Source: Clostridiales bacterium (GTDB lineage: Bacteria; Bacillota; Clostridia; Caldicoprobacterales; DTU083). From it: a DNA stretch of 38,325 nt. A program made the translations under genes and the position numbers. Positions 7,415 through 15,407 of this stretch are shown piece by piece. Positions within the stretch are counted from its first letter, which is position 1, and each line of letters begins with the position of its first letter. The stretch spans positions 1 through 38,325 of the forward strand of contig JAAZEK010000197.1 of NCBI GenBank assembly GCA_012512335.1, written 5' to 3'. The notes under the pieces are model-generated. The model ran no database searches, was not told the origin of the DNA, and was given only the letters and a program-made list of their open reading frames with translations.

Positions 7415-7635
7415 ACTGTTCACATCCAAAATAATAAATCATATGTAAGGAGCCTTTGCAGGAACGATTATCAATCTTAGCGAATATCAGCAGAAAATGC
7501 GTTAAGCACCTTTCACTGTCTGAACGAAGTGAGTTTGGAAGATGTAGGATTTTCAGCTGAGATGAGCTCTAGATTGATTCGTGATGGCAACAGTGACTGG
7601 AATATATTTATTATTTTGATTTCCCAGTGAACAGT
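7415..7635 (+). mobile_element. MITE-like element, copy C (full length, 221 bp)
   Basis: The ends ACTGTTCAC (7415-7423) and GTGAACAGT (7627-7635) are perfect 9-bp inverted repeats, continued by AAAATAATAAAT-type arms on each side. The middle contains further inverted stretches (for example CAATCT 7472-7477 with AGATTG 7571-7576, and CACTG...AAGTG around 7514-7532). There is no ORF. It ends 9 bp from the azlD stop codon. No clear target-site duplication could be seen. Confidence 0.85.
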
Positions 7636-7644
7636 CACTAATAA

Positions 7645-7962
7645 CTAGAGCAATTGAAGTAATGCTGATGCAATAATTCCTGTTAGAATTGTCAGGAGCA
7701 AATTTTTAGTCTTAAATGCTACCAGTATGCAGGGGAGTGCGGCAATTAAGGTGGTGTTATCCAAGGAAAAGGATAAATTGCCATTGGGCATAAAAAGGCT
7801 GGGGAAGAGTAGTGCGGATAACACAGCTATTGGAATTTGTTTCAGCCAGCGGATAACCAGCGGTGGTAGATTTAAGCGTGACAGCACCACTAAGGGAAGA
7901 AGCCTAGGAAGTTGGGTGACAATACTCATGCCTATAATTATATAAATCATATCTGATCTCAT
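7645..7962 (-). CDS. azlD: AzlD-family branched-chain amino acid export subunit
   Basis: Starting at the ATG at 7962, which overlaps the azlC stop as ATGA, the protein is 105 aa with about four hydrophobic helices. Family features include TQLPRLLPL near the N-terminus and the PxA-x2-ALLFP stretch (IPIAVLSALLFPSLF). AzlCD (LIV-E family) exports branched-chain amino acids or analogues such as azaleucine. An upstream GTG at 7974 lies too close to AGGAG to be preferred. It is translationally coupled to azlC. MITE copy C follows the stop within 10 bp, leaving no obvious terminator. Confidence 0.9.
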   Translation of the reverse strand: MRSDMIYIIIGMSIVTQLPRLLPLVVLSRLNLPPLVIRWLKQIPIAVLSALLFPSLFMPNGNLSFSLDNTTLIAALPCILVAFKTKNLLLTILTGIIASALLQLL

Positions 7963-8648
7963 TTGTCCAACCACGCTCCTAATGTAGCTGCTAATACAGT
8001 TGCAACAATTATATTAAAATTATCCTTAAGAAGAAATACTAATACCACAGACAAGATGCCAGCAGCCAGGGATACCAGGATATCGGATTTACCTTTTAGT
8101 TGAGTGAATATAAGTCCTATAAACATAGCGGGAAGAGCAAAATCCAATCCCCATTTTTGAGGGTCGGAAATAGAATTGCCCAATAAACAGCCTAAAACAG
8201 TACAAGCAATCCAGCTGCCATGAGCGAGATTGTTTAATGCAAAATAAAACCATTTAGATGCCTTCCCAGTTGAAGCCTCAGGATAACCAGCTGCATATGT
8301 TTCATCGGTAATTTCTAGGCTGATAAGGGCAAGGGAGCCTGTTGATAAATGCTTCAAGAGTGGTGATAGTGAGGCACTCATAAGCATATGCCTCAGGTTC
8401 ACGAGAAAAGTGGTACCAATAATTGCTATGGCAGAAGCGTTGGCGGCTATCATAGCCGATGCTATAAATTGTGCAGAGCCTGCATAAACCAAGAGAGATA
8501 AAAAGAAGACATCAACCCAAGTTAAGCCCTGTTGAGCAGCCATTATTCCAAAGGCCAAACCTAGTGGAATATAGCCAAGAGCCACGGGAGTTGCTGCCTT
8601 CCATCCCTTTAAAATTTCTTTTTTCAATAGAATCTTCTCCAACTTCAT
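7959..8648 (-). CDS. azlC: AzlC-family branched-chain amino acid permease
   Basis: The 229-aa membrane protein begins with a short positive N-terminus, then the conserved GWKAATPVALGYIPLGLAFG segment (the AzlC signature near the first helix), GSAQF at about residue 57 and NLRHMLMSASLSP at about 84-96. About six to seven hydrophobic helices follow, as is usual. AzlC is the larger subunit of the AzlCD exporter. The ATG at 8648 has no strong Shine-Dalgarno upstream. It overlaps azlD downstream. A gap of 93 bp separates it from rex, with no clear terminator, so read-through from the redox operon is possible. Confidence 0.92.
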   Translation of the reverse strand: MKLEKILLKKEILKGWKAATPVALGYIPLGLAFGIMAAQQGLTWVDVFFLSLLVYAGSAQFIASAMIAANASAIAIIGTTFLVNLRHMLMSASLSPLLKHLSTGSLALISLEITDETYAAGYPEASTGKASKWFYFALNNLAHGSWIACTVLGCLLGNSISDPQKWGLDFALPAMFIGLIFTQLKGKSDILVSLAAGILSVVLVFLLKDNFNIIVATVLAATLGAWLDK

Positions 8649-8741
8649 TTATAATCAATAAACCATATCATAATCGAAAATAGAGGAGAAGGCAATCACA
8701 AATCATAAGCAAGTAAATAGTATTGATGATTTTTCAAAATC

Positions 8742-9383
8742 TTATATATTATCATGTAGCCTATCATTTAAATGCTTTAGCAGTTGATCCAAGGAAGAGA
8801 ACCAATCTTCATTATATATCATAACATTATCTGGTACCTTCAACTGAACTGGAGCAAAGTTCCAAATAGCCATAACACCACTTTTGACAAGTATGCTGCA
8901 AATTTCCTGTGCTGAAGGAGCAGGTACGGATATAATTCCAATTCGTACCTTCATCCTTTCGCACAAATTACTCAACTTATCCACTGAGAAAACTTGCTTA
9001 CCATTGATACTTTCACCAACAACTGATTCATCAGTATCGAAAGCTGCTACTATATTCATCCCATGCTTAGCAAATCCTTTGTAATGGAGTAATACTTGGC
9101 CAATATTTCCTGCGCCTACAAGAACTGCACTCTTTGTATCTCGATAACCAAGAAATTGCTCTATGGAAAATATAAGATCCTGGGTAATATATCCAATTCG
9201 GGGCCGTCCACCTGCACTGACTGAAGCTAAATCTTTTCTTACGAGCACATCATTTAAGTCTAAGGCTTCTGCAATGGCTGTTGCAGATACATTTGTTGGA
9301 CCGTCACTAGGCAATGACCTTAGATAGCTTAGATACAACGGTAGTCGCTGTATGGTTTGTCGGGAGGCGGTCTTATAAGCCAT
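8742..9383 (-). CDS. rex: Redox-sensing transcriptional repressor Rex
   Basis: The 213-aa length and layout match Rex: an N-terminal winged helix (residues about 5-78, with the recognition region VLVRKDLASVSAGGRPRIGY), then a Rossmann domain with VGAGNIGQVLL (G90, G92, G95) for NAD(H), and a C-terminal domain-swapping helix (SLDQLLKHLNDRLHDNI). Rex dimers bind DNA when NADH/NAD+ is low and release it when NADH rises, controlling fermentation and redox genes. The ATG lies 2 nt after the nfnB stop, with AAAGGAGA inside the end of nfnB, so it is the last gene of the nfnA-nfnB-rex operon. Autoregulation is possible, but I saw no full Rex palindrome. Confidence 0.95.
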   Translation of the reverse strand: MAYKTASRQTIQRLPLYLSYLRSLPSDGPTNVSATAIAEALDLNDVLVRKDLASVSAGGRPRIGYITQDLIFSIEQFLGYRDTKSAVLVGAGNIGQVLLHYKGFAKHGMNIVAAFDTDESVVGESINGKQVFSVDKLSNLCERMKVRIGIISVPAPSAQEICSILVKSGVMAIWNFAPVQLKVPDNVMIYNEDWFSSLDQLLKHLNDRLHDNI

Positions 9384-9385
9384 TT

Positions 9386-10786
9386 TTATTCTCCTTTACT
9401 TGTGATGAACTCATCTATTGCAGCAGCAGCTGCCTTTCCTGCTCCCATTGCAAGTATTACTGTAGCAGCACCTGTAACGGCATCACCACCAGCGTAAACG
9501 CCTTCGCGAGATGTTAATCCAGTATCCTCCTCAACAATGATTCCGCCCCATTTATGAGTTTCAAGGCCTTTAGTTGTGGACTTGATCAAAGGATTGGGAG
9601 AGGTACCTATAGACATAATTACGCTATCTACATCCAAATCAAATTCACTATTTGGAATTGGAACAGGTCGGGCTCTACCAGAGTCGTCTGGCTCACTAAG
9701 CTCCATTTTTTCACATCTGATTTTTTGGGTCCAGCCTTTTTCATCACCTAGTATTTCAGTGGGGCTAGTTAGGAACATGAACTCTATGCCTTCTTCCTTG
9801 GCATGTTCAATTTCCTCCAGTCTTGCAGGTAATTCCTTTTCTGTTCGTCGATAGATAATCGATACATCGGCACCAAGGCGTTTTGCACATCTTGCAGCAT
9901 CCATAGCAACATTTCCACCACCTACTACCGCAACCTTATTACCTGTGTGGATGGGTGTAGAGCTATGGTCTTCATAAGCCTTCATTAGATTTACACGGGT
10001 TAGAAATTCATTAGCAGAATAAACACCATTTAGGTTTTCACCTGGTATATTCATGAATCTAGGAAGTCCAGCACCAGAGCCGATAAATACAGCTTCAAAA
10101 GCATAATCTTTCATAAGCTCATCAATGGATAAAACCTTTCCGATAACCATGTTGGTAGCGATTTTTACTCCTAGATCCTTTAGTGTGTCAATTTCCTTTT
10201 GTACAATTGCTTTTGGAAGACGAAATTCAGGAATTCCATATACCAAAACCCCACCTGATACATGTAATGCCTCAAATATAGTAACTTGATAGCCTTTCTT
10301 AGCAAGCACTCCAGCGCAAGCAAGACCAGAAGGTCCAGAACCAACTACAGCTACTTTATGGCCGTTTGAAGCTGGTTTTTCTACCTTTTCATTGTTGTTT
10401 GCCATATGATAATCTGCTACAAAACGCTCTAATCTACCAATTGCTACTGGTTCACCTTTGATTCCTCGAACGCATACCTGCTCACATTGTGACTCTTGGG
10501 GGCATACTCTGCCGCAAACAGCAGGCAATGAGTTGGAGTGGCTGATTATCTCATAGGCGGCTTCAAAATTACCTTCAGCTGTTTCCTTTATAAATGCAGG
10601 AATATCTATTCCCACGGGGCAACCACCAACGCATGGTTTATGCTTGCATTGCAAACAACGTTTTGCTTCGTCAATTGCCTGTTCAGGAGTATATCCAAGG
10701 GCAACCTCAAGGAAGTTACTGTTTCGCACATTTGGATCTTGTGCTGGCATTTCATTCTTCTTCATTGCCATATTGAATTTTGCCAT
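9386..10786 (-). CDS. nfnB: NfnB-type NADPH-binding flavoprotein (GltA/GltD-like)
   Basis: From the ATG at 10786 (AGGAGGT 8 nt upstream) the protein is 466 aa. The N-terminal ferredoxin-like part has the Cys clusters CLQCKHKPCVGGCP and CGRVCPQESQCEQVC for two [4Fe-4S] centres. A first Rossmann motif VVGSGPSGLACAG binds FAD and a second, VVGGGNVAMDAARCAK, binds NADPH. Alone it resembles the small subunit of glutamate synthase, but directly upstream lies an FAD/[2Fe-2S] subunit and no GltB-like large subunit, which fits the NfnAB electron-bifurcating ferredoxin:NADP oxidoreductase. nfnA and nfnB are 1 nt apart. A much longer upstream extension overlapping nfnA is not the start. Confidence 0.85.
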   Translation of the reverse strand: MAKFNMAMKKNEMPAQDPNVRNSNFLEVALGYTPEQAIDEAKRCLQCKHKPCVGGCPVGIDIPAFIKETAEGNFEAAYEIISHSNSLPAVCGRVCPQESQCEQVCVRGIKGEPVAIGRLERFVADYHMANNNEKVEKPASNGHKVAVVGSGPSGLACAGVLAKKGYQVTIFEALHVSGGVLVYGIPEFRLPKAIVQKEIDTLKDLGVKIATNMVIGKVLSIDELMKDYAFEAVFIGSGAGLPRFMNIPGENLNGVYSANEFLTRVNLMKAYEDHSSTPIHTGNKVAVVGGGNVAMDAARCAKRLGADVSIIYRRTEKELPARLEEIEHAKEEGIEFMFLTSPTEILGDEKGWTQKIRCEKMELSEPDDSGRARPVPIPNSEFDLDVDSVIMSIGTSPNPLIKSTTKGLETHKWGGIIVEEDTGLTSREGVYAGGDAVTGAATVILAMGAGKAAAAAIDEFITSKGE

Positions 10787-10787
10787 T

Positions 10788-11630
10788 TTATTCAACCTCC
10801 TTGTCGTAAAGGTTACAGACCTCTTCATGAGCTTTTTTTTCAAAAGACTTGTATGTGGCAGCTCGAGCCATTGCTTCATCAAAATCAACTTCATGGGCGT
10901 TAAAATCCGGACCATCTACACAGGCAAATTTCGTTTTTCCCCCTACAGAAAGACGACAACCTCCGCACATACCAGTACCATCAATCATTACAGGATTCAT
11001 GCTAGCTACTGTATCTACTTCATACTCTTTTGTTAGTGCACTTACAAACTTCATCATTATAAGAGGACCAATGGTAATAACCTGATCATACTTTTCGCCA
11101 CTATCAAGCAGCTCTTTCAGAGCGTTGGTGACAACCCCTTTTTCACCGTAGCTACCGTCATCAGTCATTATTATAAGTTTGCTACTCACTTGCTTAAATT
11201 CATCTTCCAATATTAACAAGTCCTTGTTTCGGAAGCCAACAATAGCATGAACCTCGCAACCCTGATCATGAAGCTTCTTAGCAACGGGGTAGGCTATTGC
11301 GCACCCTACACCACCACCTACAACAGCTACCTTTTTTAAGCCTTCAGTTTCTGTTGCTTTACCTAGAGGTCCAACAAAGTCATGAAGGGAATCGCCTTCA
11401 TTTAATTGATTAAGGGCTTCTGTAGAGCCACCAACAATTTGAAATATTATAGAAACTGTACCTTTCTCTCTATCATAATCAGCAATGGTTAGAGGGACCC
11501 TCTCTCCATTCTCATCAATACGAAGGATGATAAACTGACCAGGTTCTGCTTTTTTTGCTATTAGCGGTGCTGAAATTTCCATCCTGGTAACAGTAGGATT
11601 CAGCTCGGTTTTCTTAACTATTTGATACAT
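10788..11630 (-). CDS. nfnA: NfnA-type FAD/[2Fe-2S] subunit
   Basis: The 280-aa protein is of the ferredoxin-NADP reductase superfamily seen in sulfide dehydrogenase SudB, dihydroorotate dehydrogenase PyrK and NfnA. Residues about 1-95 form the FAD barrel with RxxxLT-like VPLTIAD, and VAVVGGGVGCAIAYPVAKK (about 100-118) begins the NAD(H) domain. MIDGTGMCGGCRLSV and a later FACVDGPDF give three Cys for a [2Fe-2S] centre; in characterised Nfn an Asp is the fourth ligand, which could be the D of IDGTG. The ATG at 11630 follows AAGGAGG. In Nfn, this subunit carries NADH and bifurcates electrons between ferredoxin and NADP. It is the first gene of the operon. Confidence 0.85.
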   Translation of the reverse strand: MYQIVKKTELNPTVTRMEISAPLIAKKAEPGQFIILRIDENGERVPLTIADYDREKGTVSIIFQIVGGSTEALNQLNEGDSLHDFVGPLGKATETEGLKKVAVVGGGVGCAIAYPVAKKLHDQGCEVHAIVGFRNKDLLILEDEFKQVSSKLIIMTDDGSYGEKGVVTNALKELLDSGEKYDQVITIGPLIMMKFVSALTKEYEVDTVASMNPVMIDGTGMCGGCRLSVGGKTKFACVDGPDFNAHEVDFDEAMARAATYKSFEKKAHEEVCNLYDKEVE

Positions 11631-11776
11631 ATAGTTTCCTCCTTAATAAATAATTATGAATGCTTCCAATTAGGAAGTCTTATTCTATAAACTCATATAC
11701 AGTACTCACATAAGAGGTAGATACTGATATAATTTTAACAATCTTTTTTTGATAAAATTAAGAATTTTCGACATAT

Positions 11777-11804
11777 ATCAATTAAACGATATCGATATAT
11801 TGAT
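11777..11804. promoter_or_regulatory. 28-bp dyad, candidate operator
   Basis: ATCAAT at 11777-11782 and ATTGAT at 11799-11804 flank CGATATCG at 11787-11794, all sharing one symmetry centre at 11790.5. The core palindrome ATATCGATAT (11789-11798) recurs at 11914-11923. The position in a divergent control region fits a regulator binding site; no regulator is identified. Confidence 0.45.
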
Positions 11805-12016
11805 TTTTGTAAATAAAGTCATATAAAGCAATTATCTTACACAAAACACTGTATTATAACAGCTTTACCTGTTATATAACTCATTTATAACTCAAAAATT
11901 TATCAACTAGCCTATATCGATATTATAATCCAGTAAGGAAATCAAGTCAATAGCTTAGCATAAAATGTTGAATAAAATGATATTAGATAAAAAATAAAAG
12001 AAATTACAAAAGGTAG

Positions 12017-12045
12017 TTGACAAAAATATAACGATAGACTAATAT
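12017..12045 (+). promoter_or_regulatory. Sigma-A-type promoter for the SDR gene
   Basis: TTGACA (12017-12022), a 17-bp spacer and TAATAT (12040-12045) match the sigma-A consensus. Transcription would start near 12052, about 53 nt before the ATG at 12105. Confidence 0.75.
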
Positions 12046-12104
12046 ATGAACCGAAAGTAATGATAATAAAAAATAATTATTTAACTATTAGGAGGAGACT
12101 TAAA

Positions 12105-12878
12105 ATGTCAATTAAGAATTTATTCGATTTAACAGGAAGAGTAGTAGTTATAACAGGTGCATCTTCAGGACTAGGAGTTCAAATGGCAAAAGCATATGCT
12201 AAGCATGGTGCAAATATTGCTATCATGGCACGTCGTAAGGAAAAGCTTGAAGCTGTAGCAGCGGAAATTCGTACTCTTGGAGTAAAATGTTTGCCAGTTA
12301 CATGTGATGTAACTGATACAAATGCCATTATAGAAGCTGTTGAAATAATTGAAAAAGAATACGGCAAGGTAGATATAGTAGTAAATAATGCAGGTACAGG
12401 ATATGTTGGACCAGCAGTAGAGATGAAAGACGAAGATTGGAACTGGAATGTTGAATTGGATCTGAATAGTGTATTTAAAGTATCCAGAGAATTCGCAAAA
12501 GGCATGATAAAAAACAATTATGGACGGATAATTAACATTTCATCAATGTATGGTATGGTTGGAAACATGGCTCTTCCAAGTGCTGGCTACCATGCTGCTA
12601 AGGGTGGTGTTCTCAATCTGACAAGAGCTTTGGCGGCGGAGTGGGCATCACATGGTATTACAGTTAACTGCATTTGCCCAGGTTATTTTGAAACCGAGCT
12701 AACTGGGGACACATTAAATACTGACTCTTTCTCTACTTATATGAAAGCGACAGTACCTTTAGGACGATATGGAAACGAAGGAGAACTTGATTCTACAGCT
12801 GTGTATCTAGCCTCTGATGCGTCTGCTTATGTAACAGGTGTAATAATTCCTGTAGATGGTGGATATACCTGCGTATAA
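12105..12878 (+). CDS. Short-chain dehydrogenase/reductase (gluconate 5-dehydrogenase or FabG-like)
   Basis: The ATG at 12105 with GGAGGAG at 12091-12097 gives 257 aa. It is a classical SDR: cofactor motif TGASSGLG (17-24), NNAG (94-97), Asn121, catalytic Ser147, and Tyr162-x3-Lys166 in YHAAK, then PG after the sixth strand and VDGGYTCV at the C-terminus. Arg43-Arg44 after the second strand suggests NADP(H). Overall it resembles gluconate 5-dehydrogenase/3-oxoacyl reductase relatives, so an alcohol or sugar-acid oxidation is likely, but the substrate is unknown. It has its own strong promoter and a terminator downstream, and is therefore a single-gene unit. Confidence 0.88.
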   Translation: MSIKNLFDLTGRVVVITGASSGLGVQMAKAYAKHGANIAIMARRKEKLEAVAAEIRTLGVKCLPVTCDVTDTNAIIEAVEIIEKEYGKVDIVVNNAGTGYVGPAVEMKDEDWNWNVELDLNSVFKVSREFAKGMIKNNYGRIINISSMYGMVGNMALPSAGYHAAKGGVLNLTRALAAEWASHGITVNCICPGYFETELTGDTLNTDSFSTYMKATVPLGRYGNEGELDSTAVYLASDASAYVTGVIIPVDGGYTCV

Positions 12879-12955
12879 GAGATTAAAGCCGTTGGCTTAA
12901 ATCTCGGAATTCGGAAGTCAGAAGTCAGAATTTTGAAAACAGAAACATAAGTCAG
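12879..12955. repeat. Hairpin and AAGTCAG repeats after the SDR gene
   Basis: GAGATTAAAGCC (12879-12890) and GGCTTAAATCTC (12894-12905) form a 12-bp stem with one mismatch and a 3-nt loop, starting right after the stop codon and without a T run. AAGTCAG then occurs at 12915, 12922 and 12949. It is probably repetitive intergenic sequence plus an mRNA 3' stem. Confidence 0.5.
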
Positions 12956-12960
12956 AACAA

Positions 12961-12989
12961 GACAGTTCATATGAACTGTCTATTTTTTT
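12961..12989 (+). terminator. Intrinsic terminator of the SDR gene
   Basis: A perfect 20-bp palindrome, GACAGTTCATATGAACTGTC (12961-12980), is followed by TATTTTTTT. It ends the SDR transcript just before the cbiM promoter. Confidence 0.85.
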
Positions 12990-13000
12990 CTAAATAATGC

Positions 13001-13059
13001 TTGACAGTATATTAAAGGGTTTATAGAATATAATAGTAAATGCAAATGATATGCATTTA
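13001..13059 (+). promoter_or_regulatory. cbiM promoter with overlapping dyad (candidate metal operator)
   Basis: TTGACA (13001-13006), a 17-bp spacer and TAGAAT (13024-13029) form the promoter. Directly at the expected start of transcription lies TAAATGCA-N7-TGCATTTA (13037-13059). Its inner 15 bp, TGCAAAT-G-ATATGCA, has a 7-1-7 form like sites for Fur-family regulators, with six of seven positions matched. Repression by a metal-sensing regulator is inferred. Confidence 0.55.
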
Positions 13060-13076
13060 GAAAACTGGAGGGTAGT

Positions 13077-13853
13077 ATGAGTCATATACATTTACCAGAT
13101 GGTGTGTTGCCACCTATATGGTGGATACTAGGTTTTGTTTTATCTTTTATTTTGCTATGGTTTTTTGCTAGGAGGATACAAGGTGATGAAGCGCGCAAGA
13201 AAATCCCTTTTGTAGGGGTTATAAGCGCATTAATGCTTATATTCATGTCCATTCCTTTGGGGTTCTTGCCAGTTCATCTCAGTCTGGCAGTCTTATGTGG
13301 TATATTAGCAGGTCCAGGGCTGGGCTTCATAGCGGTATTTGTTGTTAATACAATTTTGGCATTAATGGGTCATGGAGGCTTTACTACAATAGGCATAAAC
13401 ACATTGCTTATGGGAGGGGAAGCCATCATAGGCTATTATATCTTTAAAGCCTTATCCAAGAAAATAAATTATACATCATCCGCCATAACAGCCAATGTTG
13501 TAGCGCTACTTTTATCTACAGTCTTAATGGTGCTTATAGTAGGATCTACGGTGGGTTTGATTGAAGCTTTACCTCTTCACAACCATGATCACGATCATGA
13601 CCATGAAATTGTTAGTCATGAACATGGAAATGAATCATCTGATAACGACCATGATCATGAAAGTCATAGTCACGATGACGAACATGAAAAATCTGAATTG
13701 GAAGGTTTTAATTTTCTATCTCTTAGCGGATGGAGTGCTGTGATTATTGTAATTTTGTCTGGTATTCTTATAGAGTCTTTGGTTACTGGGCTAATTATCC
13801 GATTTTTTTCCAAAGTCAGGCCAGATTTTATTGATTCCGCTCATTTAACATAA
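13077..13853 (+). CDS. cbiM: ECF-type cobalt/nickel transporter substrate-binding subunit CbiM/NikM
   Basis: The 258-aa membrane protein begins MSHIHLPDGVLPP, the conserved N-terminus whose Met and His residues bind the metal in this family, then about seven hydrophobic segments. Between the last two, residues 168-205 contain 12 His among many Asp and Glu (HxHxDHDH pattern), a metal-binding loop probably outside the membrane core. Co2+ or Ni2+ is expected; the sequence does not separate them, and no cobalamin-type riboswitch precedes it. The ATG at 13077 has GGAGGG upstream. It is the first gene of cbiM-cbiQ-cbiO; no separate cbiN/nikN gene was found, so the extra C-terminal helix may replace it. 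Confidence 0.9.
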   Translation: MSHIHLPDGVLPPIWWILGFVLSFILLWFFARRIQGDEARKKIPFVGVISALMLIFMSIPLGFLPVHLSLAVLCGILAGPGLGFIAVFVVNTILALMGHGGFTTIGINTLLMGGEAIIGYYIFKALSKKINYTSSAITANVVALLLSTVLMVLIVGSTVGLIEALPLHNHDHDHDHEIVSHEHGNESSDNDHDHESHSHDDEHEKSELEGFNFLSLSGWSAVIIVILSGILIESLVTGLIIRFFSKVRPDFIDSAHLT

Positions 13854-13869
13854 AGGAGAGCAAATTGAA

Positions 13870-14583
13870 ATGCATATAGCTGCAGTAGATAATATGGCCA
13901 ACAACGGGAATAGCTTTATTCATCGAGTACAACCTCTTACCAAGGTATGCGTATCTTTTTTGTTTTTGGCTTCTCTAATTTTCTCAAACCATATATATAA
14001 GGCAATCTTACTTTTATTAGTTCCTATACTTTTTATTCTCTTATCCAAAGTGGATTTTAAAGAAATATTGCATCTTGCTCTATATCCTGTCATATTTAGT
14101 CTATTATTTGCTCTCATCCAATTACAACAATCTTGGATGGCAGCGGTGCTGGTTATGATAAAGGCTATAGGAGCAGCACTAAACATGCTGGTGTTAATTA
14201 CTACTACACCATACACGGACATATTTGCAGTGTTTTCTTATGTTTTGCCGGGAGTAATCGTAGATATTTTTATTTTCACCTATCGTTCTCTCTTCATATT
14301 ACTAGATAGCATAGATAGTATGCTAAGAAATATTCGCCTTCGAGGTGGATTTCACCCTATGAGGCTTTTGTTCAATCTTAAAAACATAGCAGGGGCCTTA
14401 GGTGTAATGATTATACATGCATTTGAAATGAGTGAGAGGCTCTACCGGATTTATTCTCTTAGGGGATACAATGGGAAAATCCATATAACTCGTGAACGGA
14501 CCCCAATGCAAATAGAAGATATATTGTTACTTATTTTTTCACTGATAGTATTGACAGGAGTGTTGATTCCATGGAGCATTTGA
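13870..14583 (+). CDS. cbiQ: ECF-type transporter transmembrane subunit CbiQ
   Basis: The 237-aa protein has four to six hydrophobic helices. The coupling region expected of EcfT proteins is present in SIDSMLRNIRLRGG (about 146-160), and ERLYRIYSLRGYNG (about 184-197) gives the second RG-type motif that docks the ATPases. GGAGAG is upstream of the ATG. Its last 13 nt overlap cbiO. It joins the CbiO dimer to CbiM in the importer. Confidence 0.92.
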   Translation: MHIAAVDNMANNGNSFIHRVQPLTKVCVSFLFLASLIFSNHIYKAILLLLVPILFILLSKVDFKEILHLALYPVIFSLLFALIQLQQSWMAAVLVMIKAIGAALNMLVLITTTPYTDIFAVFSYVLPGVIVDIFIFTYRSLFILLDSIDSMLRNIRLRGGFHPMRLLFNLKNIAGALGVMIIHAFEMSERLYRIYSLRGYNGKIHITRERTPMQIEDILLLIFSLIVLTGVLIPWSI

Positions 14584-15407
14584 TTCAAGTACATTGCATT
14601 AAACATATTTATCCAGATAAAACAGAGGTGAGCCTCTGCGGTTTGGATTTTGTTGTAAATTCCGGCGATAGGGTGGTAATTTTAGGCCCAAATGGGGCTG
14701 GCAAAACCACCTTAATTTCTCATATATTAGGCTTACTATCACCAGTGGATGGACAGGTTGAAGTTATGGGTATGCGACCTGATAAAAATTTTAATCAAAT
14801 CCGAAAGCATATTGGTGTAGTCTTCCAAAATGTAGACGAGCAGATAATTGGACCCCGTGTTTATGATGATATTGCTTTTTCTCTTCGTAATGAAAGGTTT
14901 TCCAGACAAGAAGTAGATGAGAGAGTAAATAAAATAGCTTCTATGTTGGGGATAGAGGATCTTTTGGATAAGATACCTCACTATTTGAGTGGTGGTCAGA
15001 AGAAAAAAGTAGCCTTAGCAGGGGCGATTTCCATGATGCCTAAGATACTAATTTTAGACGAGCCCTTTGATGGGTTAGACCCTAAATCTAAAACAGAAAT
15101 GATTGCCTTGTTAAATAGATTGAATGATGAAAATGGAATTACCTTGGTAACCACCACCCATGATATCAACATAGTACCGCAAATATCAGATTTAATTTAT
15201 GTAATCAATAAGGGCTTGATTGTAACAAAAGGAAGCCCAAATGAAGTTTTTGAGCAGGTAGAGCTGTTGCGTGAAGCGAACTTGGAGCCACCTATTCTAA
15301 TGGATTTATTCGACCGTCTGAGAAAAAGAGGATATCCACTTAAACCTATTGATAGTATGGAGAATGCCATGGAGCAGTTAGAAAAAATTCTGATAGATCC
15401 TAAATGA
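14571..15407 (+). CDS. cbiO: Cobalt/nickel ECF transporter ATPase CbiO
   Basis: The 278-aa ABC ATPase has Walker A GPNGAGKTT (about residues 39-47), the Q-loop VFQNVDEQ, signature LSGGQKKKVALAG (about 140-152), Walker B ILILDEPFDGLD and the H-loop TTTHD. A C-terminal extension of about 60 residues is usual for this family. A single ATPase gene is present, so a homodimer is likely. It starts within the end of cbiQ (ATGG overlapping by 13 nt). I saw no clear terminator in the 112 bp before adk. Confidence 0.94.
   Translation: MEHLIQVHCIKHIYPDKTEVSLCGLDFVVNSGDRVVILGPNGAGKTTLISHILGLLSPVDGQVEVMGMRPDKNFNQIRKHIGVVFQNVDEQIIGPRVYDDIAFSLRNERFSRQEVDERVNKIASMLGIEDLLDKIPHYLSGGQKKKVALAGAISMMPKILILDEPFDGLDPKSKTEMIALLNRLNDENGITLVTTTHDINIVPQISDLIYVINKGLIVTKGSPNEVFEQVELLREANLEPPILMDLFDRLRKRGYPLKPIDSMENAMEQLEKILIDPK

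Larger units (their letters stand above)
11631..12104. other. 474-bp AT-rich divergent intergenic region
   Basis: This gap between divergent nfnA and the SDR gene has no ORF of note. It holds a 28-bp hyphenated dyad at 11777-11804, a second copy of the palindrome ATATCGATAT at 11914-11923, and the SDR promoter at 12017-12045. A short CTTCC-N5-GGAAG hairpin sits near 11663. I see no convincing nfn promoter and no known riboswitch or tRNA. Confidence 0.6.

Noticed and set aside
9386..10786. Small subunit of glutamate synthase
   Set aside because: No large glutamate synthase subunit is nearby and the adjacent FAD/[2Fe-2S] subunit fits Nfn better.
9386..10915. Longer nfnB start overlapping nfnA
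   Set aside because: The extension reads the end of nfnA in another frame; the ATG at 10786 has a perfect Shine-Dalgarno.
10538..11085. Plus-strand ORFs opposite nfnA and nfnB
   Set aside because: They mirror conserved minus-strand genes and have no ribosome-binding sites or recognisable domains.
11730..11760. Rex operator upstream of nfnA
   Set aside because: Only one half (TTGTTAA on the minus strand) is present; the other half does not match.
12990..13076. Cobalamin or NiCo riboswitch before cbiM
   Set aside because: The leader is only about 40 nt after the predicted start and shows just the short dyad.
13561..13743. 60-aa ORF rich in Met and Thr within cbiM
   Set aside because: It is the shifted frame of the His-rich codons; it has no start signal of its own.
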